Positions 35,450-43,924 of a stretch of DNA of 64,000 nt are shown piece after piece. The DNA is taken from NCBI GenBank assembly GCA_035940955.1, contig DASZEJ010000129.1:27133-91132 (forward strand). The letters are read 5' to 3'. This DNA comes from CADCVT01 sp035940955. GTDB lineage: Bacteria; Actinomycetota; Thermoleophilia; Solirubrobacterales; Solirubrobacteraceae. A program made the translations under genes and the position numbers. Position 1 is the first letter of the stretch. Each line of letters begins with the position of its first letter. The notes under the pieces are model-generated. The model had not been told where the DNA came from. It ran no database searches and worked only from the letters and a program-made list of their open reading frames with translations.

Positions 35450-36201
35450 GGGTCGCGTTGCAGAGCGTCGACCTGCACCTGCACCTCCTGCCGGGGATCG
35501 ACGACGGCGCGCCCGACGTGCGCACGGCGGTCGCGCACGCGCGGCGGATGGCCGCCGCGGGCGTCGTCGAGGCGGCGTGCACGCCGCACGTCAAGCACTG
35601 CTTCCCGGACGTCGTGGTCGACGAGGTCCCGGACCGCACGGCGGCGCTGCAGGTGGCGCTGGACGACGCGGGGATCGCGCTGCGGCTGCACGCGGGCGCG
35701 GAGCTGGACTGGCGCCGCGCGACCGAGCTGACCGCCGGCGAGCTCGAGGGGATCGCGCTGGGGCCGCCCGAGCAGCGCTGGGTGCTGCTCGAGGCGCCGT
35801 TCGAGGGCGTGCACGAGGGGTTCTGCGCGGTCGCGGAGGAGCTGCTGGAGAGCGGCTACGGCGTGCTGCTCGCCCACCCGGAGCGCGCGCCCGGCGTGCT
35901 CGGCGGCGGCCGGCGGCGGCTGGCCCGGCTGCTCGACGCCGGTTGCCGGCTGCAGGTCAACGCCGCCTCGCTGGTCGGCGAGCACGGCGCCGAGCCGCGC
36001 GCCGCCGCGGTCGCGCTGCTGCGGGCCGGCCGCGTGTTCGCGCTCGCCTCGGACGGGCATCCGGGCACCCGCGGCGAGGTGCTCCCGCACGTCGCGCGGC
36101 GGGCGCTGCGCGCCGCCGGCGCCCCCGCCGCGGAGCTCGAGCGGCTGATCGCGACCAACCCGCGCCGGCTGCTGCCGGCCGAGGTGGGCGCGATCCGGTG
36201 A
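35446..36201 (+). CDS. CpsB/CapC-type PHP-domain phosphatase
   Basis: This 251-residue protein starts at GTG 35446; TTG 35458 is an alternative. The PHP metal sites are SVDLHLHLLPGIDDG near the N-terminus, AACTPHVKH, LHAGAELDW, LLAHPERAP and ASDGHPGTRGE. CpsB-type enzymes are manganese-dependent protein-tyrosine phosphatases that regulate capsule or exopolysaccharide export. Coupling to a GT2 gene supports a role in surface polysaccharide synthesis. All expected His/Asp ligands seem to be present. Confidence 0.85.
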   Translation: MRVALQSVDLHLHLLPGIDDGAPDVRTAVAHARRMAAAGVVEAACTPHVKHCFPDVVVDEVPDRTAALQVALDDAGIALRLHAGAELDWRRATELTAGELEGIALGPPEQRWVLLEAPFEGVHEGFCAVAEELLESGYGVLLAHPERAPGVLGGGRRRLARLLDAGCRLQVNAASLVGEHGAEPRAAAVALLRAGRVFALASDGHPGTRGEVLPHVARRALRAAGAPAAELERLIATNPRRLLPAEVGAIR

Positions 36202-36221
36202 GCGCGCCCTACCCTGGAGGG

Positions 36222-36863
36222 ATGAGCGGACCGGGGCCAGCCCGCAGTGTGAAGATCGGCGAGGACGAGCGCGGCGGGTGGTCGTCCGACCGGCCGCGCC
36301 GCGGGAAGGGCCCGGAGCGGCCCGCCGACATCTCGACGCGCTGCCGCGTGCTGCAGCCGGCCGATCGCCTGCGCTACTCGCCCGGCAGCCTCGTCGTCGT
36401 CGTCTCGGGGTCCGAGGACGACGCCGACCGGCTCGCCCAGCGCGTGTTCGAGGAGCGCGGCGCGGTGCTGTCGACCGTCAAGGTGCGCGCGCTGCTGGCG
36501 GGCAAGGTCGCGGAGGAGGAGATCGACGCGAAGGCCGAGGCGCTGCTCGCGGCGGCCGCCGCCAAGCGCCTCCAGGCGGGCGACAGCACCGTGGTCGCCG
36601 GCAAGTTCCTCGACGCGGCCGAGCGCGAGCCGCTCGTGCGCCTGGCGGCCAGCCTGCGCCGGCCGCGGCACGTGATCCTCCTCGAGACCGGTCGCGAGCA
36701 GACGGGCGACGAGGACCGCCCGAAGCTCAACGAGCTGCGCCGCGCGCTCGACATCGGCGAGCTGGGGTCGGAGGGGTTCCAGACCGCGCTGCGCCTCGGC
36801 GGCGGCGCGGTGGCTGAGCTGAAGCGGATCGTGTTCCGCCCGCCGCCGCGCGACGACGACTGA
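36222..36863 (+). CDS. degenerate P-loop kinase-like protein (probable pseudokinase)
   Basis: This 213-residue protein starts at ATG 36222 behind TGGAGGG. From about residue 50 it follows the polynucleotide-kinase/AAA_33 plan: strand SLVVVVSG, helix DADRLAQRVFEE, STVKVRALLAGK, helix ALLAAAAAKRLQAGDSTVVAG, then REPLVRLAA and HVILLETG. The Walker A position, expected as GxxGSGKST, reads SGSEDDADR, so the P-loop Lys and Ser/Thr are gone. The usual DATN after the VV strand is replaced by GKFLD. Catalysis is therefore doubtful; a regulatory or scaffold role is possible. The basic N-terminal tail (DRPRRGKGPERP) is probably disordered. Confidence 0.6.
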   Translation: MSGPGPARSVKIGEDERGGWSSDRPRRGKGPERPADISTRCRVLQPADRLRYSPGSLVVVVSGSEDDADRLAQRVFEERGAVLSTVKVRALLAGKVAEEEIDAKAEALLAAAAAKRLQAGDSTVVAGKFLDAAEREPLVRLAASLRRPRHVILLETGREQTGDEDRPKLNELRRALDIGELGSEGFQTALRLGGGAVAELKRIVFRPPPRDDD

Positions 36864-36983
36864 GGGGGAGGGCGCCGGGGGGCGCCGCGCGCACCGCACC
36901 GCGCTCTCCGCATCGGCGCCGCGCGCCCGCACCGCCCCGCCAACCGGCGCCCCGCCGCACCGCGCCGTGGGAGAATCGCCGCC

Positions 36984-39446
36984 GTGCGCCGCCTGCCGCT
37001 GCTCGCCCTCGCGCTGTCACTCGCGGTCGCGGCGCCCGCCGCGGCCCAGGACGACAGCGCGCGGTACGCGCTCGTCCACGGCTGCTACGCGCTCCAGGCG
37101 CCGTCGGGCAAGCTCGTCGCGAAGGACGCGACAGGCGCCTACCGCGCCACCGCGGGCGGCGTGGGCGAGGCCGAGCCGTTCCGCATGCAGGCCACCCGGC
37201 TCGGCCAGTACCTGCTCTACGGCAGGGCGCGCGACTTCATGTCCGGCGGCGACGCGGGCGTCCGGAGCGCCTCGGCGCCGGACGGCACCGCGGACTGGCG
37301 GGTCGACGTGGCCGGCGACGGCTTCCGCCTGACGCTGCCCGACGCGGGCGGCCGGGCGCTCGGCCTCGACGGCGACCGGCTGCGGCTCGTCTCCGGCGCG
37401 GGCGAGCGGTGGAGGTTCGTCCAGGCGGAGGGCTGCCCGGCGTACCCGGAGGTCGAGCTCAACGCGACCGGCCAGACCCAGCGCCACCCGACCGCGCTCG
37501 GCGAGGTGCGCGGCACGGTCGACGCCCACATGCATCAGATGGCGTTCGAGTTCATCGGCGGCAGCGTCCACTGCGGGCGCCCCTGGCACCCCTACGGCGT
37601 CGAGTACGCCCTCGTCGACTGCCCCGACCACGCCACCGGCATCGCGCCGCTCGAGACCGCGCTGAAGGGCAAGGAGCGCCACGACCCGGTCGGCTGGCCG
37701 ACGTTCCGCGACTGGCCCGACGACAGGTCGCTGACCCACGAGTCGTCGTACTACAAGTGGGTTGAGCGGGCGTGGATGGGCGGCCTGCGGGTCTTCACCA
37801 ACCTGCTCGTCGACAACGGCGTGCTGTGCGAGGTCTATCCCCTCAAGCGCAACAGCTGCGACGAGATGGCGACCGTCCGCCTCGAGGCGAAGCGGATGTT
37901 CGAGCTGCAGGACTACATCGACGCCCAGTGGGGCGGCCCGGGCAAGGGCTGGTACCGCATCGTCCGCGACCCGTTCGAGGCGCGGCGCGTCATCAGCGAG
38001 GGCAAGCTCGCGGTGATCATGGGGATCGAGGTCTCGCGGCTCTTCGACTGCACGATCCAGAACCGCCAGCCCGAGTGCACGCGGGAGGACATCGACCGGC
38101 AGCTCGGCGAGGTCTACGACATGGGCGTCCGCCAGATGGAGCTCATCAACAAGTTCGACAACGCGTTCGGCGGCGTGGCGGGCGACTCGGGCGACACGGG
38201 CCTCGTGACCAACACCGGCAACCGGTACGAGACGGGCCAGTACTGGGACATGCGGACGTGCGACGGGCCGGCGCACGCCCACGACCGCGAGCAGCACAGC
38301 GCCCACAACGAGGACAACCTGATCGCGAACGGCATCGCCGCGTTCGTCCCGCCGGGGACGGCGCCGGTCTATCCCGCCCCGCCGCACTGCAACGCGTACG
38401 GCCTGACCGAGCTGGGCGCGCACCTCGTGAACCGGATGATCGACCGGGGCATGATCGTCGACCCCGACCACCTGAGCGTGCTCGCCCGCAACCAGCTGCT
38501 GGACGTGGTGGAGGCGCGCGACTACTCGGGCGTCGTCTCGAGCCACAGCTGGAGCACGCCGGACTCGTACCCGCGGATCTACCGCGTCGGCGGCGTCATC
38601 ACGCCGTACGCCGGCGACTCGGAGTCGTTCGTGCAGCAGTGGCGCGAGACCAAGCCGATGCGCGGCGACAAGCGCTTCTACTTCGGGTTCGGCTACGGGG
38701 CGGACATGAACGGCTTCGGCTCGCAGGGCGGCCCGCGCGGCGCGAACGTCCCCAACCCGGTGACGTATCCGTTCAAGTCGTTCGTCGGCGACGTGACGTT
38801 CGACAAGCAGCGCAGCGGCGAGCGGGTCTACGACGTCAACGTCGAGGGCGTCGACCACTACGGCCTGTACCCCGACTGGATCGAGGACCTGCGCAAGCTG
38901 GCCGGCGACGAGATCGTCGAGGACATGGCGCGCGGCGCCGAGGCCTACCTGCAGATGTGGGAGCGCGCGGTCGGCGTGCCGGCGATGGAGTGCCGCGGGG
39001 CGCACCTGGGCTTCACCGCGCGCGGGCTCGGCGGCGTCGAGCTGGGCGCCGGCCCCGAGCGCGTCCTGCGCCGCGCGACCCAGCCGCGGCGCCGCGCCGC
39101 GCGGACGTGGGAGTGGTGCGTGGAGGGCGACGACAAGGGCACGAACCTGACGGCGCGCACGATGGCGGTGTTCACGCCGGAGGGCACGGTCGGCCTCGTC
39201 GCCAGCGACGCGCGCACGCACGTCGCCAAGGGCGTCCACCGCGGCACCCGAGCGCGTCGCGCCCGGCTGCGCACGCGCGCGTTCGGCAAGGGCGTCCGCG
39301 TCCGCCGCGCGGCGAGGGGCTCGGACGCCAAGCTCGTCTACGTGCTGCGAGGCGGCCGGGTGCGGTACGTGGCGGTGGCGACCGGCGAGGCCTCGCGCGA
39401 CCGGGCGACGCTGCGGCGCTACCTGCGGCTGACCGGGCTGGGGTAG
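36984..39446 (+). CDS. secreted amidohydrolase-fold (peptidase M19-like) protein
   Basis: This 820-residue protein starts at GTG 36984. A Sec signal peptide (RRLPLLALALSLAVAAPAAA) ends near residue 22. Residues about 25-160 form a beta-rich domain resembling a ricin-like or fascin-like trefoil. A metal-dependent hydrolase domain begins with His182-x-His184 (GTVDAHMHQMAF). It continues with VIMGIEVSRLFDC, a region rich in His and Asp (AHAHDREQHSAHNEDNL), MIVDPDHLSV and VVSSHSWSTPD, consistent with a membrane-dipeptidase (M19)-type fold. The C-terminus (about 730-820) is basic and Ala/Arg-rich. Location is extracellular or cell-wall; the substrate is unknown. Confidence 0.72.
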   Translation: MRRLPLLALALSLAVAAPAAAQDDSARYALVHGCYALQAPSGKLVAKDATGAYRATAGGVGEAEPFRMQATRLGQYLLYGRARDFMSGGDAGVRSASAPDGTADWRVDVAGDGFRLTLPDAGGRALGLDGDRLRLVSGAGERWRFVQAEGCPAYPEVELNATGQTQRHPTALGEVRGTVDAHMHQMAFEFIGGSVHCGRPWHPYGVEYALVDCPDHATGIAPLETALKGKERHDPVGWPTFRDWPDDRSLTHESSYYKWVERAWMGGLRVFTNLLVDNGVLCEVYPLKRNSCDEMATVRLEAKRMFELQDYIDAQWGGPGKGWYRIVRDPFEARRVISEGKLAVIMGIEVSRLFDCTIQNRQPECTREDIDRQLGEVYDMGVRQMELINKFDNAFGGVAGDSGDTGLVTNTGNRYETGQYWDMRTCDGPAHAHDREQHSAHNEDNLIANGIAAFVPPGTAPVYPAPPHCNAYGLTELGAHLVNRMIDRGMIVDPDHLSVLARNQLLDVVEARDYSGVVSSHSWSTPDSYPRIYRVGGVITPYAGDSESFVQQWRETKPMRGDKRFYFGFGYGADMNGFGSQGGPRGANVPNPVTYPFKSFVGDVTFDKQRSGERVYDVNVEGVDHYGLYPDWIEDLRKLAGDEIVEDMARGAEAYLQMWERAVGVPAMECRGAHLGFTARGLGGVELGAGPERVLRRATQPRRRAARTWEWCVEGDDKGTNLTARTMAVFTPEGTVGLVASDARTHVAKGVHRGTRARRARLRTRAFGKGVRVRRAARGSDAKLVYVLRGGRVRYVAVATGEASRDRATLRRYLRLTGLG

Positions 39447-39561
39447 CGGCCACGACGCTTGACGGCCGCATAGCGAACAAAATACGGTTTATCATCGGTC
39501 GCAGACCGAGACAAGGCCGCCGTAGGGACGCCGGTCGACATCCACCACGGAAGGAGGGGCT

Positions 39562-40941
39562 GTGCCCAAGCAGCCTCGAGCCGGACGCTCACCCCTGCGG
39601 ATGCGGGCGGCCACGCCCGGCGGCCGGCCCCGCCCGCTGACCGCTCTCGCAGCCACGACCCTCGTTGCCGTCGCCGCGCTCGCGTCCGGCGGCCTCCCGT
39701 TCAGCGCGCGGGCCGCCGGCGGGGCCGGCGAGACGCCGCTCGAGTCCTCGCCAGCCACGCCGCTGACCCGGGTGCCGCCGGAGCACCGCGGGTTCGTCGT
39801 CCTGCGGTCGATCGCGGAGTCGCCGCAGTTCGCCGACACGTACGCCGGCGACGTCGAGAACGAGCACGGCGGCACCACGATCTACGCCACGCGGCCCGGG
39901 ATGGCGGGGCTCGCCCACGCGCTCGAGCGCGAGCTCGGGCCGCCCGCGGCGGACACGTACGAGCTGCGGCCCGCGACGATGAGCTACAAGGCGCTCGACG
40001 CCCTCACGCAGCGGATCGCCAAGGCCGCGCCCGCGCTGGCAGAAGACGGCGTCAAGCTCATGATGTGGGGACCCGATCCCGCCTCCAACAAGGTCAGGGC
40101 CGAGATCGCCGACTACACGCCGGCGCGTGCGGAGGTCCTCACCAACCGGTTCGGGGACGACGTCACGGTCGTCGCGGCGGCGTCCGACGAGCCCATGCAC
40201 ACGTACGCGCTGAACAGGTTCTACGACACCCCGTCCTTCTACAACGGCGTCTCCATCCGCACGTGGGACGGCGCCCCCTACCGCTGCACGCACTCCTTCG
40301 TCGTGCGCGGCCAGTGGTCCGGCGACAAGTTCGGTCTCACCGCGGGCCACTGCGGAGGGAACAACATCACCACGAACGAGTCGGTCATGTACTCGATGGG
40401 GCGGGTCTCGACGAACTACTTCTACGAGCAGCAGGTCGGAGGATGGGACCTGCTCTCGTTCAGGTGCTCCCCATGCTCGACCACCGGCTGGGTCTGGCAC
40501 GAGAACTCGGCGAGTCGCGACGAGGTCGGCTCGACGCACCGCGTGGCCGGCGTGTGCACCTGGTGTGACCGTGTGCTCGACAACCCGGAGAACGTCGCCG
40601 TCGACGGCGCGGTCAGGGGTGAGGTCAGGTACAACGCCGTCGTCACTCGCGACATGTGCTTCATCTTCGACGCGTACGAGATCGACAGAGCCCTGTACAT
40701 CTGCCACCTCAACAGGGTGGTCAACGACACCGCTCGTACCTACCACTTCAGGGTCTGCGGCAAGGGTGACAGCGGCGGACCCGTCTATCAGCGCGACGGG
40801 TCGTCCAGCGACCTGGTGTACGCGGCCGGCGTCCTGGTCGGGGGCGACCAGCCCGGGGCGATCTGCATCTACCACGACATGACCCGGGTCCTGAGGATGA
40901 CGAACACCGATCTCATCACCCCGGTCGAGCCCACGCCGTAG
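39562..40941 (+). CDS. secreted chymotrypsin-fold serine protease, streptogrisin-like
   Basis: This 459-residue protein starts at GTG 39562 with AAGGAGG well spaced upstream. The N-terminal basic stretch and hydrophobic ALAATTLVAVAALASGG form a signal sequence. A long propeptide (about 50-220) precedes the S1 catalytic domain with His263 (LTAGHCGG), Asp296 (GGWDLLSF) and Ser404 (CGKGDSGGPVYQ). Many cysteines (SFRCSPCSTTG, GVCTWCDRV) indicate disulfides for an extracellular enzyme. TTGACG at 39459-39464 may be the -35 box of its own promoter. Codon use is slightly less GC-extreme than in its neighbours. Confidence 0.88.
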   Translation: MPKQPRAGRSPLRMRAATPGGRPRPLTALAATTLVAVAALASGGLPFSARAAGGAGETPLESSPATPLTRVPPEHRGFVVLRSIAESPQFADTYAGDVENEHGGTTIYATRPGMAGLAHALERELGPPAADTYELRPATMSYKALDALTQRIAKAAPALAEDGVKLMMWGPDPASNKVRAEIADYTPARAEVLTNRFGDDVTVVAAASDEPMHTYALNRFYDTPSFYNGVSIRTWDGAPYRCTHSFVVRGQWSGDKFGLTAGHCGGNNITTNESVMYSMGRVSTNYFYEQQVGGWDLLSFRCSPCSTTGWVWHENSASRDEVGSTHRVAGVCTWCDRVLDNPENVAVDGAVRGEVRYNAVVTRDMCFIFDAYEIDRALYICHLNRVVNDTARTYHFRVCGKGDSGGPVYQRDGSSSDLVYAAGVLVGGDQPGAICIYHDMTRVLRMTNTDLITPVEPTP

Positions 40942-40966
40942 CGACGGCAGGGAGACATCGCGTGGG

Positions 40967-40988
40967 GCTACCCGCTTCGGCGGGTAGC
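40967..40988 (+). terminator. 9-bp perfect hairpin with TTCG tetraloop
   Basis: GCTACCCGC (40967-40975), loop TTCG, GCGGGTAGC (40980-40988). It lies 25 bp after the protease stop and 9 bp before the GTG of the AAA+ gene. A cUUCGg-type loop makes it very stable, but the following T-run is only CTT. It is probably a terminator of the protease transcript; regulation of the next gene is possible because it overlaps its expected leader. Confidence 0.6.
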
Positions 40989-40996
40989 TTCGCGTC

Positions 40997-42976
40997 GTGG
41001 CCACCCTGCTGATCCTCCTCGGCGCGTTCCTGATCCTGCTCGCGATCACGGGCGGGATGGGGCGCGCGCGGCGGCGGCGGCTCGAGGCCGAGCGGGAGGC
41101 CGAGCGGCGGGCGCTGGAGCGCGCGATCCGCGACGATCCCGGCGGCGCGGGCGGCGGCGGGGCGGCTGCGTCGCCGTTCTCCGGGCTGCCCTTCGGCGAC
41201 CTCTTCGACCAGCTGATGTCGGGCCAGGGCGGGTTCGCGCGCTCGATGGTCTACGACCCGGCGACCGGGCGGTGGCTCGACGTGAGCGACCGCGAGCCGG
41301 AGGCGGCGCCCGAGGCCGAGCGCGAGCAGCGGCCGCAGGAGCGGCAGCGGCGCCGGCGGCGCAGCACGCAGGCGTCCGCCGGCCCGCTCGGCGGCCTGCT
41401 CGGCGGCATGGGCGGCGGCGGCAGCTTCGAGGTCGAGCCGCCCGGCGAGCTGACGCGCTTCGAGGACGTCGGCGGGATGGACGCGCTCAAGCGCGAGGTC
41501 CGCGACACCGTCGGCCTGATGCTCCAGCACCCCGACGACGCCGAGCGCTACGGCATCGAGTGGAACGGGATCCTGCTCCACGGCCCGCCCGGCGTCGGCA
41601 AGACGTTCTTCGCGCGCGCGATCGCCGGCGAGTACGGGCTCAACCTCATCCACGTCTCGACCGGCGACCTCGTCAGCTCGCTGCAGGGCGGCTCGGCGCA
41701 GAACATCGACAAGGCCTTCCAGACCGCGCTCGACAACCTGCCGTGCCTGCTGTTCTTCGACGAGTTCGACTCGGTCGCGCAGCGCCGCGACGCGACGCCC
41801 GACCAGGAGTCGCGCCGCACGGTCAACCAGCTCCTGACCTCGCTCGAGGCGCACCGCGCCGAGCGGCGGCTGCTCGTCATGGCGGCGACGAACAACCTCG
41901 AGCAGCTCGACCCGGCGGTCGTCCGGCCGGGGCGCTTCGACCGCCACATCCGGATCGACCTGCCCGACGCCGGCGCGCGCCGCGCGATCTTCGCGGCGGA
42001 GCTGGACGACCGCCCGGCCGCAGCCGGCATCGACCTCGACGAGCTCGTCCGCCGCACCGAGGGGATGACGCCCGCCGCGATCTCCAAGGTCGTCGACGCC
42101 GCCGCTCTGGAGGTGTTCCGCGAGGCGGCGCGGACCGGCGAGGAGCTGCACGTCGACACCGAGCACCTCGTCGGCGCGATCGAGCGCCTCGGCGGGCAGG
42201 ACCGCCCGCTCGTCGAGCACTGGACGTGGGACTCGCTGATCCTCCCGCCGGCGATCAAGGCCCAGCTGCAGCAGCTCCAGGCGATCGTCGAGGACCCCGA
42301 GTCCGCGCGCCGGTTCGGCATCGACCCGCCGACGGGGCTGCTGCTCGCCGGTCCGCCCGGCACCGGGAAGACGACGGTCGCCAAGGTGCTCGCGGCGCAG
42401 GCGCGCGCGTCGTTCTATCCCATCTCCGGCGCCGACGTGATGAGCAAGTGGGTCGGCGAGACCGAGGGCAACATCCGCCGGCTGTTCGAGCGGGCGCGCG
42501 CGAACCGGCCGTCGATCGTGTTCATCGACGAGATCGACGCGGTCGCGGGGCGGCGCGGCGCGACGCTCGGCCACGACGACAGCCACGTCAACCAGCTGCT
42601 GAGCGAGATCGACGGCGTGGCGGGCCAGCGGGGCGTGTTCGTGATCGGCGCGACGAACCGCCCCGACCAGATCGACCCGGCGCTGCTGCGCGGCGGGCGG
42701 CTCTCGCGGACGGTCATGCTCGGCCTGCCCGACGAGGCCGGCCGCCTCGCGCTGCTGCGGCTCCACACCGCGCGGATGCCGACGGTCGCCGTCCGGCTCG
42801 ACGAGATCGCGCGCGCCACCGACGGCATGTCGCCCGCCGACCTCAAGGCGCTGTGCCAGGAGGCCGCGCTCGCCGCGATGACGCGCGGGTCGGAGGGCTC
42901 GGTGACGCACGACGACTTCACCGACGCCATCGACCTGATGCGCTCGGGCCGCGCGGCGCAGGCGAGCTCGTACTAG
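40997..42976 (+). CDS. membrane-anchored AAA+ ATPase with two AAA domains (Cdc48/FtsH-like core)
   Basis: This 659-residue protein starts at GTG 40997. It has an N-terminal membrane helix (TLLILLGAFLILLAITGG) and a charged, Gly-rich linker. AAA domain 1 has Walker A GPPGVGKTF (about 196-204), Walker B CLLFFDEFDSVA (about 252) and Arg finger region RPGRFDRH. AAA domain 2 has Walker A GPPGTGKTT (about 453-461), Walker B IVFIDEIDAVAGRR (about 508) and LLRGGRLSR. There is no FtsH zinc-protease domain. Such tandem AAA proteins normally unfold or extract proteins as hexamers; here this should occur at the membrane. The stop overlaps that of the convergent gene. Confidence 0.9.
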   Translation: MATLLILLGAFLILLAITGGMGRARRRRLEAEREAERRALERAIRDDPGGAGGGGAAASPFSGLPFGDLFDQLMSGQGGFARSMVYDPATGRWLDVSDREPEAAPEAEREQRPQERQRRRRRSTQASAGPLGGLLGGMGGGGSFEVEPPGELTRFEDVGGMDALKREVRDTVGLMLQHPDDAERYGIEWNGILLHGPPGVGKTFFARAIAGEYGLNLIHVSTGDLVSSLQGGSAQNIDKAFQTALDNLPCLLFFDEFDSVAQRRDATPDQESRRTVNQLLTSLEAHRAERRLLVMAATNNLEQLDPAVVRPGRFDRHIRIDLPDAGARRAIFAAELDDRPAAAGIDLDELVRRTEGMTPAAISKVVDAAALEVFREAARTGEELHVDTEHLVGAIERLGGQDRPLVEHWTWDSLILPPAIKAQLQQLQAIVEDPESARRFGIDPPTGLLLAGPPGTGKTTVAKVLAAQARASFYPISGADVMSKWVGETEGNIRRLFERARANRPSIVFIDEIDAVAGRRGATLGHDDSHVNQLLSEIDGVAGQRGVFVIGATNRPDQIDPALLRGGRLSRTVMLGLPDEAGRLALLRLHTARMPTVAVRLDEIARATDGMSPADLKALCQEAALAAMTRGSEGSVTHDDFTDAIDLMRSGRAAQASSY

Positions 42977-43860
42977 CCGGCGCGCTGGACGCGGCGGCCG
43001 TCGGGCGAGGCGAGGAACGTGCCCGCGCCGGCGCGCAGGAACGCCGACCACCGCAGCTCCGGGACGTTCGTGAGCACGAGGTAGTCGAACTCCGACGGCC
43101 GCCGTCCCCGCGTCGCCGCGCGCACGATCCGCGCCGGCGCCGCCGGGTCGATCCGCGACCACGCGAACCCCTCTGCGCCGCCGCCGGGCGTGGTGGAGAG
43201 CACGCTCGCGTCGCCGCGCCACGTGGTCCGCGCGAACTGCGTGGTGCCGTCCGGCGCCACCGACTGCACGAGCAGCGTGCCCGCGTCGAGCCGCACCAGG
43301 CGCACCCGTGGCGCCTTCGTGAGCCGGCGCAGCCGGCGCAGCGCCGGGGCGAGGTTCTCGTCGCGCAGGAGCGACGCGCGGCCCAGGCCGCGCGGCGGCT
43401 CGGCCGACGGCGGGGCGTCGTTCGGCGCCGGGAGCGTCGGCAGCGCGTCGTCGACCGTCTCGATGGCGTCGCCCACCAGCGCGGCGACGAACACCCCGAC
43501 CGCGCCGATGAAGAGCAGGACGACGACGGCGAACGCGCACCCGAGGCCGCGGCGGCGCGGCCGGTCGCCGGGGATCCCGGTGATCGTCGGCGCGCGCCCG
43601 GCGAGGGAACCGGACGCCGGCACGCGGCCCGTCGCGCGCTCGGCCGTCCGCGTGCCGCCGAGCCGCTCCGCCGCGCGGTCGGCGCCCTCGCCGAGCAGGG
43701 CCGTGACGCGGTCCGCCCGCGCGCGCTGCCGCGCCGCGCGGTCGGGCCGCTCCGGCGCCGCCACCTCGGCCGCGCCGGTCTCCGCGTTCGAGCTCGTCCA
43801 GCCCATCTCGGCGAGCGGGTCCTCGCCCTTGTCCCGCCCGAAAGGATCGGTGTCCGCCAT
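42973..43860 (-). CDS. single-span membrane protein of unknown function
   Basis: This 295-residue protein starts at ATG 43860 (MADTDPFGRDKGEDPLAEMG). A charged cytoplasmic N-terminal third precedes one membrane helix (GLGCAFAVVVLLFIGAVGVF, about 105-130). The extracellular part is predicted beta-rich (RVRLVRLDAGTLLVQSVAPD, ASVLSTTPGGGAEGFAWSR). It ends at a TAG that shares the CTAG with the convergent AAA+ gene. No enzyme motif is visible; it may be a substrate or partner of the AAA+ protein, but only position suggests this. Confidence 0.7.
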   Translation of the reverse strand: MADTDPFGRDKGEDPLAEMGWTSSNAETGAAEVAAPERPDRAARQRARADRVTALLGEGADRAAERLGGTRTAERATGRVPASGSLAGRAPTITGIPGDRPRRRGLGCAFAVVVLLFIGAVGVFVAALVGDAIETVDDALPTLPAPNDAPPSAEPPRGLGRASLLRDENLAPALRRLRRLTKAPRVRLVRLDAGTLLVQSVAPDGTTQFARTTWRGDASVLSTTPGGGAEGFAWSRIDPAAPARIVRAATRGRRPSEFDYLVLTNVPELRWSAFLRAGAGTFLASPDGRRVQRAG

Positions 43861-43885
43861 GTCAGGGCGAGCATCGCACGGAAAA

Positions 43886-43899
43886 GTGGCAGGCGCCAC
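43886..43899. repeat. short inverted repeat GTGGC-AGGC-GCCAC
   Basis: It lies in the 64-bp gap between divergent genes starting at 43860 (minus) and 43925 (plus). It resembles the element at 49510-49522 (shared GTGsCAGGC core). It could be an operator or a dispersed small repeat. Confidence 0.4.
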
Positions 43900-43924
43900 G
43901 TCTTTGCCACTACGCTGGCCCGCA

